NCBI GenBank assembly: GCA_947564735.1
Contig: CANOEC010000022.1
Location: forward strand, 1 to 64,000
Source of the DNA: an uncultured Lachnospiraceae bacterium
GTDB lineage: Bacteria; Bacillota; Clostridia; Lachnospirales; Lachnospiraceae
Reading direction: 5' to 3'
DNA length: 64,000 nt
The position numbers and the translations under genes were made by a program. Under the pieces are notes generated by a model. It did no database searches. It worked only from the letters and a program-made list of their open reading frames with translations, and had not been told where the DNA came from. Below, piece by piece: positions 1 to 8,631 of the stretch (the first letter of the stretch is position 1; the number at the start of each line of letters is the position of its first letter).

Positions 1-1575
1 GCCGAAGGCTAGTCCCTGTCTGACCTCCTCCATCGCATCCGTCTGACGGTTCATGATAAACGCATCCACATACGGATTTGCCTCGATGATATAATAACAA
101 TATGCAAAGGCTGCCGCCTGCAGCTTCTCCCCGGAAGCAGAGGAAAAGCCAAGCTCCGTGACTGTGATGCTCCTGACCTCGCCGTTTGTGTCCAGATATT
201 CTTCCTTCTTGAGCACATCTGTGACCGTACTCAGATTCATAAGCGTAAGAACCGGCGCATTCTCCGTCTTGTCATATGTCTGCGTCCAGTAATTGACTCT
301 CGTAAGCGGATCCGGATAGGGGTGGATTGCCAGTCCCCAGTCATAGTTTCCTTTTTGCTGGGCGATTGTATTGATTGCTTCCAGAAGGTCTTTTGCATTA
401 AAATGGTCTTCGTTGTCCCCGTCATTATTGTTCCAGTCATGGTCAATGCTGAAATAGACATTTGCCTCCGCATAATGGCTCTTTGCCGCATTATAAAAGA
501 TACGCATCGCCTTCTCAAACTCCGCTGCATACAAATCAATGTCATCTGTATCCATGTAGTTCCAAATTCTGTACTGATTGATTTCATTGGCAATGACCCA
601 GTTTGATACAAGCCCGTATTCTTTGCCGGAATACCGCTCCGTCAAAAAACTTGCTATCGCCTCAAGATACTCGCATCCCTCTTTATCCGCCGTATTAAAA
701 GCATAGTAATATGCACCCGCCTCTTTATTTCGTGCCAACGGATGAATCAGCTCCGGACAGTCGTCATTCCAGTCATTCAAAACAATCGCCGTGGAATTCA
801 TACCACTCTCCGTCAGATACTGAAACAAATTGTCATAACCCTTGATGCTGGCGCCGTTGAACTTATATTCTTTTCCCTTGTACTCATATGTAATCGTCGG
901 AAGGTCCGCGTTGGACGTCTCTCCGAGAATATGGGAAAGCGGAATATTATAAATGGCATACTTCACACCTAAATCCGTCAACATCGGCGTATGCAGCATC
1001 TGCGGGTCAAGCAGAAGCCCCTTTTTGGATTCCGGCTGCGGCGCGCTGACCGAACCATCCGCCAACACCTCCGGATTGCCAATACAGACGCTTGCAGCAA
1101 CCGGAACGTACTTTCCATCCAGAAGCAGCGCCGGAACAAACTGCTGATAGAGCTGCCCGCTCTCATAAGTCCATTCCAGTTCACATTTCTCCGCCTTCTT
1201 TGTACTCGCAACCGGCTGTCTGCTAAATCCATCCGTAAATACACATTTTTCATAAATATCAAATGCAAACAGATAGATCATGGAGTCGTCGCTCTTTGGA
1301 ATATCAGGCATACTCAGCTGAAACTTAACCGTCGTTTTGTCCTCTGACAAAAAACATCCCGCCGTGCTTCCGAATGTGGCAAGAGACCTGCCGGACAGAC
1401 TGACTCTGCCTTCCGTTAATTCCTCGTCAATCCTTCTCTCCTCCTGCAAAGGATTCTCCGCCGTGACAGGCGATACCTTTCCGCATCCGGAAAGGAAAAA
1501 CACAACGCCTAAAATAAAAAGACTGACCAATATGAATAAACTTGCTAAAATGTGTTTTTTTCTTCCGGTGCTCAA
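1..1575 (-). CDS. DUF5722-like glycosidase lipoprotein (3' end beyond window)
   Basis: I translated this stretch by hand; the reading frame stays open for 525 codons from a TTG start to the left edge, so the C-terminus is missing. The start overlaps the stop of the upstream BMP gene (TTGA), with GGAGG about ten bases before it, which suggests translational coupling. The N-terminus has a hydrophobic stretch ending in a lipobox (LSGC, Cys near residue 31), so an exported lipoprotein is expected. The central part resembles DUF5722, a clan GH-A-like barrel family. VIANEINQYR is a plausible acid/base strand (Asn-Glu) and VTELGFSS a plausible nucleophile strand, with AIHPYPDP between them. Substrate unknown. 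Pairing with a BMP-type binding protein suggests both lipoproteins act on or sense the same extracellular ligand; that is inference. Confidence 0.72.
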   Translation of the reverse strand, partial: MSTGRKKHILASLFILVSLFILGVVFFLSGCGKVSPVTAENPLQEERRIDEELTEGRVSLSGRSLATFGSTAGCFLSEDKTTVKFQLSMPDIPKSDDSMIYLFAFDIYEKCVFTDGFSRQPVASTKKAEKCELEWTYESGQLYQQFVPALLLDGKYVPVAASVCIGNPEVLADGSVSAPQPESKKGLLLDPQMLHTPMLTDLGVKYAIYNIPLSHILGETSNADLPTITYEYKGKEYKFNGASIKGYDNLFQYLTESGMNSTAIVLNDWNDDCPELIHPLARNKEAGAYYYAFNTADKEGCEYLEAIASFLTERYSGKEYGLVSNWVIANEINQYRIWNYMDTDDIDLYAAEFEKAMRIFYNAAKSHYAEANVYFSIDHDWNNNDGDNEDHFNAKDLLEAINTIAQQKGNYDWGLAIHPYPDPLTRVNYWTQTYDKTENAPVLTLMNLSTVTDVLKKEEYLDTNGEVRSITVTELGFSSASGEKLQAAAFAYCYYIIEANPYVDAFIMNRQTDAMEEVRQGLAFG

Positions 1576-2795
1576 GAGTCCTGTTCCTCCTGTGAGTGTA
1601 AGTTCTGCAAATCATCATTTATAATGATAATATCCTTATCGTTCAAAGAAGCTTCTGCACTGGTCGGAATCGTGATTTCCCCTGCCCGTAAACGGGCAAG
1701 CAGCTGTAAATATTCGTTTGTGGTCGCATTCTGAAACCGCCACGCATCTCCCTGAACCGGCAGACTGATACATTTCTCTTTCGCGCCATAAGAAACCGCT
1801 TCCCCCGCAAGCTTCTCCGGCCACTTCTTACCGCTTGCAAAAAAATCATCTAATGCCACGACAACCGAAGCGTCAATTCCCTTCGTCGCAGAAGTCAAAA
1901 AGCGCTCGGAAATCCCGCTCTGGTCAGAGTCAACCCCTATCAGCATCCCCTCTCCATCTTTTGCAGCAGCTAACACCGATTCGTAGATGGAACCGCCACA
2001 TGCAAAAATAATTTCAGTCCCCTCCTCATACCATGTACCGGAAACCTCTTCAATCTCTTTGTTAGCCAAAAACGTATCCGCATACCAGCGTCGTACTTCA
2101 ATCTCCTCTCCGTTTTCCACAAAAGCGGCTGCATCGTTAATTCCCTGCAGATATCCGTTTTCATATCTGATTACCGAAGGAATCTGTTCTCCGCCGACAA
2201 ACCCGAATCTGCGATAGCCTTCAAGTACTGACATGTAACCGACCAGATACCCCGCTTCCTCTTCCCTATATGTAATACAGTGGACATTTGGAGCGATCGT
2301 GACCTCTTTACCGTCAGAATCCTTCGGGACGCCGTCCAGCAAAAGAAAATAAATGTCACTGTATTCGTCCTGCAATGCTCCCAGTGCCTGTTCAAAATGT
2401 GAACCAACACAGACAATCAATTCCGCATTGTCCCGAATCGCCGCCAGCACTGTATCCGTATAGGCATCCTCCGTGTCGGCATCCGTGCTGTAGCTTGAGT
2501 AAAATACGCCCGCGCCGTCGGAGTATGTCTGGATTCCCTGAAGCGCCGCCTGATTAAACCCGCTGTCCATCACGGAACTGACATCCGTCACAAGCGCTAT
2601 CCGCACGCCGGACTTCTGACTGTCGTCATTCTCCTCCGATTCCTGCTGTGTAGAGACCTCCGAAGTGGCTTCTTCCTCCGGCGTCTGTCCGCTTAGTTGT
2701 GTATTTCCGGCTTCCTCTGCAGGCGCCGTCCGCGCACTGCATGCGGAAACCATAAAGATAAGCGTAACAATCATTATCAAAATTTTCTTTTTCAT
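1572..2795 (-). CDS. BMP/Med-family substrate-binding lipoprotein
   Basis: A 407-aa protein with a lipoprotein signal peptide (MKKKILIMIVTLIFMVSAC, lipobox VSAC) and a low-complexity Glu/Ser/Thr linker. The mature domain starts with GVRIALVTDVSSVMDSGFNQ, the usual opening of BMP (basic membrane protein, PnrA-like) periplasmic-binding folds. BMP proteins normally bind nucleosides or other small ligands for an ABC importer. No permease or ATPase is adjacent; the partner is instead the overlapping DUF5722-like glycosidase. It could therefore be a sensor or an orphan binding protein. AAAGGA precedes the ATG and a good sigma-70-type promoter lies about 60 bases upstream. Family assignment is firm, ligand unknown. 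Confidence 0.82.
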   Translation of the reverse strand: MKKKILIMIVTLIFMVSACSARTAPAEEAGNTQLSGQTPEEEATSEVSTQQESEENDDSQKSGVRIALVTDVSSVMDSGFNQAALQGIQTYSDGAGVFYSSYSTDADTEDAYTDTVLAAIRDNAELIVCVGSHFEQALGALQDEYSDIYFLLLDGVPKDSDGKEVTIAPNVHCITYREEEAGYLVGYMSVLEGYRRFGFVGGEQIPSVIRYENGYLQGINDAAAFVENGEEIEVRRWYADTFLANKEIEEVSGTWYEEGTEIIFACGGSIYESVLAAAKDGEGMLIGVDSDQSGISERFLTSATKGIDASVVVALDDFFASGKKWPEKLAGEAVSYGAKEKCISLPVQGDAWRFQNATTNEYLQLLARLRAGEITIPTSAEASLNDKDIIIINDDLQNLHSQEEQDS

Positions 2796-2852
2796 CTGTT
2801 ACCCGTTCCTTTGCTGTTCTTGTCCATTGTGCATAGATAATATACCATTGTA

Positions 2853-2881
2853 AGTATATAACTAAACCGTACATTTCGCAA
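2853..2881 (-). promoter_or_regulatory. Promoter of the BMP/DUF5722 operon
   Basis: On the minus strand TTGCGA and TATACT are separated by 17 bases. The -10 box lies about 58 bases before the BMP start codon. Seen directly; activity is inferred. Confidence 0.6.
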
Positions 2882-3022
2882 ATATTCTGTTGGGTAAAGT
2901 TTCACAAAAAATTTATAGAAATTTCAGCATATTAAATTTTCTCAGCTAAAGCAATGCGAAAACCCGCCCCGATTATGGTCAAAGCATCAATCACAGCGAG
3001 TTTCCATCTGCATCTTTCTCTC

Positions 3023-6000
3023 TTACTTTATTCTGATTGTCACGACTTCATACGGCTTTAACACGACATCCATAACGTGCCCTTCTACCGCTGCCTCATA
3101 TTCCGTCTCTTCCAGCAAATTGCAGACATATGCTTTCGTAAAATCTGCGTGAACCGTCACCTTTGCCTTCGTGTAAGCGTTCTCCGATTCATACAGCCTG
3201 AGGATCGTACCGTCCCCATCTTCCGCTTTTTTAATCGTCTCCATAATCACATTTCCATGGTCTACAGACGCAAAAGAATACGCTGCTCCTGCCGCAGTCT
3301 TCGTCTGCACGATAAGCGGCTGATTTAGTTTGTATGCCTCTGCCACTGTACCCGCGGCACGCCAGTCCTCCGCGTGAGGATACAGTGCATATGTAAAGAC
3401 ATGTTCTTCCTGATCTGAAACCGGATTCGGCTCAATACCGGATTTGATTAACGTCAGCGCAATCTCGGAATCTTTCACGGAATGCCCATACTTGCAGTCA
3501 TTCAACATAGATACGCCGTAATGCCCCTCAGAAAGGTCAATCCATTTCTGACCGCAGCTTTCAAACCGCGCCACATCCCAACTCGTATTGCGATGCGTCT
3601 TCCGGGTCAGATTGCCAAATTGTACATCGAAAGTCGCTTCATCCGTATGCACCGCCACCGGGAAATGTACCTTCAATAACGTCTGATGTTCCTTCCAGTC
3701 CACATAGGTTGCAAACTCTATCCTGCGGCAGTCTGCATAAAACAGAATTTTCTGCTTAATTGTAGAATTCGACTCTTTTCTCGTGATTTCAAGCGCGGCT
3801 CTGACCGGTCCTATTTCCGTCCACTCCATCCGGGTCACATTGTCAACATCCCAATATTTCTCAGTATAATAAATATCAATGTCCCAATTATCATAACACA
3901 TGGGCTTATCTTCATACATGCGCATGAGATTGGCACGTTTACCGGGCTGTATCACTTCTCTGTCATTCTCTTTGTCATATAGACTCGTAAACATCCCCTG
4001 TCTATCAAACTTCACCAGATAGTATGGAGTTTCCAATTCGTAATCACCTGAAAGCGTAAACGGTACGGGCGTCCCGACTGCCTTTGCTGACGTGAATGAC
4101 TTATATCCCTTGGATGGCAGATTTGTCACATACGCAATGTTTCCTTCCTTCGTCCTCTGGACAGGATAGATAACACCATCCCCGTCCTTAAGCGCTTCCG
4201 CGTCAAAATCGAAAAGAAAGACAACATCGTCTCTTGTTCTGCCCACCGTATTGAATATGGTCACCGCATCGCCGTCGCCCGCAATCGCTTTTCTGCGCTC
4301 CTCTGACATGGTCTCCATTTGCCGCGCAAGCTGTTCATACTCCTTCTTCGTGACCTCATATACTTCATGAATGGCGGAACCGGGAAGAATATCATGGAAC
4401 TGATTGAGCAGTACCGTCTTCCACATGACGTCAAGTTCCTCCCTCGGATAGGGCAGCTTCTGCGATGCCAGCACCGACAGAAATTCCAAATCCATCAGTC
4501 CAAATTCAGCCTTACGGTTTCCACGTTTATTGCGTGCCATAGACGTCAGTGTGCCTCTATGATACTCAAAGTAAAATTCTCCCTCCCAGACCGGAAGTCT
4601 CTTATTGTTCTCTACCCTTTCTTTCAGTTCATCAAAATAGGTCCCCGCAAATTCCTGACGCACCATGGGAATGCCTTTGATCCCCTTTTCCATACGGATG
4701 GAAGTCTCTAGCATCTCCCTCGTCGGTCCGCCGCCGCCATCGCCATAGCCATAAGAAATTAAAATATCATGATTGATATCCTTGTTCTGGTAACGCTGCC
4801 AGCCACCCATGATGGCGTCCGGGTGAAGCATTCCGTTGTATGTCGTGAAGAAATTCGCAACTGGCTGTTCAACCCCCAGCGTCGTGATCAGATGTGTCAA
4901 CACTTCCGAGCCGTCAATTCCACGCCAGATCATCGTATCATAAGGTACTTTATTAATCTGGTTCCATGCCAGCTTGGTCGTCATAAAATAATCTATCCCA
5001 CATTTACGCATAATCTGCGGAAGCGCACCCGAATAACCGAACACATCAGGAAGCCATAAAATTCTGTTGTCCACGCCGAATTCTTCTTTAAAAAAACGCT
5101 TACCGTGTATAAACTGGCGAACCAAAGATTCCCCGGATGTCAGGTTACAGTCAGCTTCAACCCACATACCGCCTTCCGGTTCCCAGCGCTTCTGCCTGAC
5201 GCGCTCTTTCACTCTCTCATACAATTCCGGATAGCGCTCTTTTAAGAAAGCATAAAGCTGCGGCTGACTGGACATAAACTTATACCCCGGATATTCTTCC
5301 ATCAGCTTTAAGACCGTAGCAAAGCTTCGTCCCACTTTCTCTCTTGTCTGTTCCACCGTCCACCGCCATGCCACGTCGATATGGGTATGACCGATGCAGG
5401 TCGCTATGACATCTTTATATCCTGCCCTATCCGAGTAAAGCGCCTTATCAAGATAATCGGAAGCCAGCTTAAGCGTATGGTAGAAATTCTCCGAATAAGG
5501 AGTGCGCAAATCAAGAAAATTCACCGCTGTATTTAAGATTTCTTCCATTTCCTTCCGGTTTCTGTCGTCCCTCTCCATACGCCCGAATGCCGCGAGAGGC
5601 ACCCATAAATCGTAGTACAGTTTCTCAATATCCGCATCAATCTCCTGCATTTCCACAAACAGATTAAATTCTGTGTGCAGCGTCCCGGTATATGACTGCA
5701 GGTCTATTTGCAGTTCCTCACCTGCCACTGCGGCAGGACACAGGAAAACTTCCCTGTGGTTCATATCAATTCCCTGCACCGCTTCGCCGTTCACAAACAG
5801 GAGAAACTGCGGATTCTTGCCATCGTCCCACTCGTCAATCTGGGTCGATACGTACAGCCACATGCGCTTACCGGCAAGTTCCTTGGGCACCTTCCACATC
5901 GTCTTAAACCAATAGTGGCGGTCTTTGCCGTACCAGTGCATCTTTCTACAGTCAAATTTCTCCCACGGCACGCTGTCAGCACATGCATCTTCGGGGTGTA

Positions 6001-6109
6001 TGTAATTTCCCTCTTTGTATTCCCAATCCTCCACTGGAAATCTCTGCTTAATCTTTAACTTTTTCAATTCATCACAAATGACATTAACTCTCTTGTCCAA
6101 AAAAAGCAT
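3023..6109 (-). CDS. GH38 alpha-mannosidase
   Basis: A 1028-aa cytosolic-type alpha-mannosidase with no signal peptide. It hydrolyses terminal alpha-mannosyl residues, with zinc at the active site. An N-terminal beta domain (to about residue 220) precedes the GH38 barrel. HTHIDVAW at 241-248 supplies the zinc ligands H243 and D245, and WLPDVFGYS near 352-360 contains the nucleophile D355. Alpha-mann-mid helices (around 500-600) and a large C-terminal beta domain follow, and the length fits the bacterial family. AAGGAGAG lies nine bases before the ATG. It is downstream of the HAD and HD genes on the same strand and may share their transcript. The likely role is intracellular trimming of imported mannose-containing oligosaccharides; no cognate transporter is adjacent. 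Confidence 0.95.
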   Translation of the reverse strand: MLFLDKRVNVICDELKKLKIKQRFPVEDWEYKEGNYIHPEDACADSVPWEKFDCRKMHWYGKDRHYWFKTMWKVPKELAGKRMWLYVSTQIDEWDDGKNPQFLLFVNGEAVQGIDMNHREVFLCPAAVAGEELQIDLQSYTGTLHTEFNLFVEMQEIDADIEKLYYDLWVPLAAFGRMERDDRNRKEMEEILNTAVNFLDLRTPYSENFYHTLKLASDYLDKALYSDRAGYKDVIATCIGHTHIDVAWRWTVEQTREKVGRSFATVLKLMEEYPGYKFMSSQPQLYAFLKERYPELYERVKERVRQKRWEPEGGMWVEADCNLTSGESLVRQFIHGKRFFKEEFGVDNRILWLPDVFGYSGALPQIMRKCGIDYFMTTKLAWNQINKVPYDTMIWRGIDGSEVLTHLITTLGVEQPVANFFTTYNGMLHPDAIMGGWQRYQNKDINHDILISYGYGDGGGGPTREMLETSIRMEKGIKGIPMVRQEFAGTYFDELKERVENNKRLPVWEGEFYFEYHRGTLTSMARNKRGNRKAEFGLMDLEFLSVLASQKLPYPREELDVMWKTVLLNQFHDILPGSAIHEVYEVTKKEYEQLARQMETMSEERRKAIAGDGDAVTIFNTVGRTRDDVVFLFDFDAEALKDGDGVIYPVQRTKEGNIAYVTNLPSKGYKSFTSAKAVGTPVPFTLSGDYELETPYYLVKFDRQGMFTSLYDKENDREVIQPGKRANLMRMYEDKPMCYDNWDIDIYYTEKYWDVDNVTRMEWTEIGPVRAALEITRKESNSTIKQKILFYADCRRIEFATYVDWKEHQTLLKVHFPVAVHTDEATFDVQFGNLTRKTHRNTSWDVARFESCGQKWIDLSEGHYGVSMLNDCKYGHSVKDSEIALTLIKSGIEPNPVSDQEEHVFTYALYPHAEDWRAAGTVAEAYKLNQPLIVQTKTAAGAAYSFASVDHGNVIMETIKKAEDGDGTILRLYESENAYTKAKVTVHADFTKAYVCNLLEETEYEAAVEGHVMDVVLKPYEVVTIRIK

Positions 6110-6262
6110 TTTCTTCTCTCCTTATTATGTTCTGTTCCTTTCGCATAAACAATCCGCATACCAGAACACAATTTCTGCGATATGGTGCAGAGCTTCCTCA
6201 CGGCTTGACCGACAAGATCAAGCGCCTCTATCAAAGGTCCGGCTTCTTCCGTATATCCTACT

Positions 6263-7030
6263 CTAATGGTCGCAGGAATCTTTCTCGCCATTCCACACCT
6301 CACCTATCCGCCCCAGCCGGCGGCATCCTTTTGGCAGTGTCTGCGGTTCTGCTCCGGATTGCGCCGTAAACACGTACATGCTGTCAATTCCATAACATTC
6401 AGCGCCGCAAATATCAGCGCGGTATTCATTGCCGACCATGACGGATTCTTCTTTGCACAACTGATATTTTGTAAATAAGGCATCATAAAAATGATGCGAA
6501 GGTTTTTTTACTCCTGCATCCGAAGAATATAAAATTCCGTCAAAGCATTCATAAATACCAAGCATTTTCATCTCCGGCTCGGTAAACATACGCTGCGCAT
6601 TCGACAGCAGGTATACTCTTTTTCCATTTCTCTTTAAATTCATAAGAAGTTCCGGTACGCCTTCAAACAGCCTGAGATACCCAAAGGATAAGCTTCTAAA
6701 AACAATGCCAAGCTGTCTAATCTGTACATCAGACACCTCTATCCCTTGTTGCCTAAACAATTTTCCAAATACATTCTCCAAGCGGATTTCTATCTCTTCA
6801 TCTGTCAGCGCATCATCCAAATATCTATGTCTTATCTGTACACTTATTTCCAACGTTTCTTCATAGACCAGCCTTTTGTACTGCTGTCTTAACCCCTTCG
6901 GCGTATAGGACGCTCCCATCAAAGAAAAAATTTCCGCCATATTTTTCCATAAAGACGCTTTACTTTCATTGGTATAAATATCAACCAGCGTGCCGTATAA
7001 ATCAAAAATATAATTTTGATACTCTTTCAT
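6263..7030 (-). CDS. HAD-superfamily hydrolase (YjjG/dehalogenase-like)
   Basis: A 255-aa HAD hydrolase. Motif I is FDLYGTLVD near residues 10-18 (two catalytic Asp positions represented as D..Y, so the second Asp of the usual DxD is replaced by Tyr). Motif II is the Ser of YLLSNA, and motif III/IV is the Lys of VKKPSH with a later GNEYRADICGA. Known relatives are small phosphatases acting on sugar phosphates or nucleotides. DxY instead of DxD at motif I is seen in some HAD subgroups and may lower or change phosphatase activity. The gene starts 15 bases after the HD-domain gene, so the two are probably co-transcribed. Substrate cannot be read from the sequence. Confidence 0.85.
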   Translation of the reverse strand: MKEYQNYIFDLYGTLVDIYTNESKASLWKNMAEIFSLMGASYTPKGLRQQYKRLVYEETLEISVQIRHRYLDDALTDEEIEIRLENVFGKLFRQQGIEVSDVQIRQLGIVFRSLSFGYLRLFEGVPELLMNLKRNGKRVYLLSNAQRMFTEPEMKMLGIYECFDGILYSSDAGVKKPSHHFYDALFTKYQLCKEESVMVGNEYRADICGAECYGIDSMYVFTAQSGAEPQTLPKGCRRLGRIGEVWNGEKDSCDH

Positions 7031-7045
7031 CCTTATATTCTAACC

Positions 7046-7816
7046 TCACTTTACTCCTTGGAGGTATGACTCCATCTTTCTCCGTATCTGACCAAACTGC
7101 TCCCTCGTCTTCGGATTCTCCGATTGAAAATCCATAAGTTTTTGCAGATAACCCTGCTCTCTGACTAGCGCAAGACTTTTCGGATAGACCAGTTCATATA
7201 CCAGCGAAATGTGTCCTGTCACATGGTCTGCAGGTGTTCTCTTCAGACTGCGCAGTACGGCATGACCTTCCAAAAACGCTTCCATGACTACCTCGCTTAC
7301 TTCTGCCGCGCGTAATTCTTCTGTTGACACATTATAGATTTCCTCAATAGGAAAATCCACATTTACTTTCAAGATATCTATTTTATCCGCATCCCGAAGT
7401 ATCTGACAAAACATCCTTGTCCGCTCGTCCAACACCTCCGGCAGCCGATAAGCGCTGTGATATGCCACTGCCGTCTTTATCAGTTTATCCTCCCTGTCAT
7501 CCTCTATATAATCCCTGACCCTGCCCTGTTCAAACAGAATCTGTGCACCGTACATGGCATGGTCAATGGACTGTGCGTCAATAAAAGTCCCATAATTCTT
7601 AAGCTGCTCAAATCTCCCGATATCGTGTAGCATCCCAAGAAGCCACGCCAGCGCGCAGTCTTCCGCATCAAGCTGCAGTGACCGTGCAATGCACTCACAC
7701 AGTTCACTGACCCGATAGGTGTGTTCGATTTTTAAGCGCACCTTTTCATCTTTGCTGTTATAATTGTCCACATACTTTTGAAAAGTTTCTGATACTTTCT
7801 TTCTGTCTATCCGCAT
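7046..7816 (-). CDS. HD-domain phosphohydrolase-like protein
   Basis: A 256-aa protein with an HD metal-dependent phosphohydrolase domain: the first His is in the helix near HTYRVSELCE (about residue 28), the HD pair in MLHDIGRFEQ (about 77-86), then HAMYG, AVAYHSAYRL and DADKIDILK, all expected HD positions. No second output domain is visible. GAGG precedes the ATG at good spacing. It heads a short HD-HAD(-GH38) run, so a nucleotide or phosphoester clean-up role is possible, but the sequence does not identify the substrate. Confidence 0.82.
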   Translation of the reverse strand: MRIDRKKVSETFQKYVDNYNSKDEKVRLKIEHTYRVSELCECIARSLQLDAEDCALAWLLGMLHDIGRFEQLKNYGTFIDAQSIDHAMYGAQILFEQGRVRDYIEDDREDKLIKTAVAYHSAYRLPEVLDERTRMFCQILRDADKIDILKVNVDFPIEEIYNVSTEELRAAEVSEVVMEAFLEGHAVLRSLKRTPADHVTGHISLVYELVYPKSLALVREQGYLQKLMDFQSENPKTREQFGQIRRKMESYLQGVK

Positions 7817-8139
7817 ATTTTATAACCTCACTGATATTTTACGACATATAGGATAACTGTCCGTCTCACTGAAAACATTATAAAGCATAATAGAGTGCTC
7901 TTCAATAAAAAGGGATATCAAAGGAACTGTTTCCCTTATTTTACTTCATTCAGTGAGCTTCCCGAAGGCAAGAACACAGGCTTCTAAGGGCAGTTTTCCT
8001 TTTGGATATATCGAAAATGTTAGGGGTTCGCTGGTTTTTATGGAATTGGAGAGCATGGGGAAAGGATGGAACAGAAGAGGACCTTATAAGACGAATCCCA
8101 CAAGGTCCAAAACTTATCTTTTTTAGTATAAAAAAATCC
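7817..8139. other. Intergenic region with no supported gene
   Basis: Apart from the terminator-like hairpin at 7906-7935 I see no supported coding frame. A further possible hairpin lies at 8078-8108 (GGACCTT paired with AAGGTCC). The segment probably contains decayed sequence belonging to the neighbouring Rpn-type remnant, but I could not recognise any of it. Confidence 0.3.
7906..7935 (-). terminator. Candidate intrinsic terminator downstream of the Rpn-type remnant
   Basis: On the minus strand AAGGGA and TCCCTT can pair around a short interior loop, and a TTTTTATT tract follows. Its sequence resembles the tpiA terminator at 15276-15317 (shared AGGGATA.CAAAGGA), so the two may belong to one repeated terminator family. 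Confidence 0.35.
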
Positions 8140-8631
8140 CTATACCGGTTGTAACTCCCTCTCCCTCTCTTTCTCCAACTTCAATACCTGCACCAGAGCA
8201 AGCCCGGAATACAGTGCAATTTTTTCCATTGGTAAATCCCCGTCTTCTATCATTCGCATTGCTGAATCTATTTTCTCCTGTTCAGCACCCTGTTCTAAAC
8301 CCTGTTCTAAACCCTGTTCTAAGCCCCGCTCTAAGCCCTGTTCATATTTTTCCTGATAGTTCATCTGTAAAGTCATATAATCCAACCTCCACTTCTCATT
8401 CCTTCTGACTTCCTGTACTGCCTCGTCTAATTCTCTGGTGAAATCGTCCTCCGGCTCTTATAACGAAACTGCGTTTCAAGTCTTTATAATTATCTCCCTT
8501 TTCCAAGATATTCAAATCAATCATTCCCTGATAATACCTTGTTCTCTTAGGAAGGTTCCTGTTCGATGTGGTCTGCATTTCAACAAAGGCTTTCTCTCCA
8601 AATGCATTATCACCGCTGTTGTCATTACTTC
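8140..8631 (-). pseudogene. Rpn/PD-(D/E)XK nuclease-transposase family remnant
   Basis: Two reading frames carry pieces of one protein family. The upstream piece reads EKAFVEMQTTSNRNLPKRTR followed by YYQGMIDLNILEKG and KRSFVI, typical of the nuclease core of Rpn-like (PF12784-type) proteins. A different frame then continues as EPEDDFTRELDEAVQEVRRN, EKWRLDYMTLQMNYQEKYEQ and a GLEQG repeat tail, which is the usual C-terminus. The junction is at about 8450-8460. The normal connecting segment of roughly 100 residues is missing, and the N-terminus is cut by the adjacent deacylase-like gene. This is a deletion with a frameshift rather than a single sequencing slip. An 81-aa C-terminal frame (8140-8385) could still be read but is unlikely to be functional. 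Confidence 0.75.

Noticed and set aside
6064-6303. Open frame of 79 codons between the HAD and GH38 genes
   Set aside because: It overlaps both neighbours by about 40 bases and shows no recognisable protein features; most of it is intergenic sequence read through.
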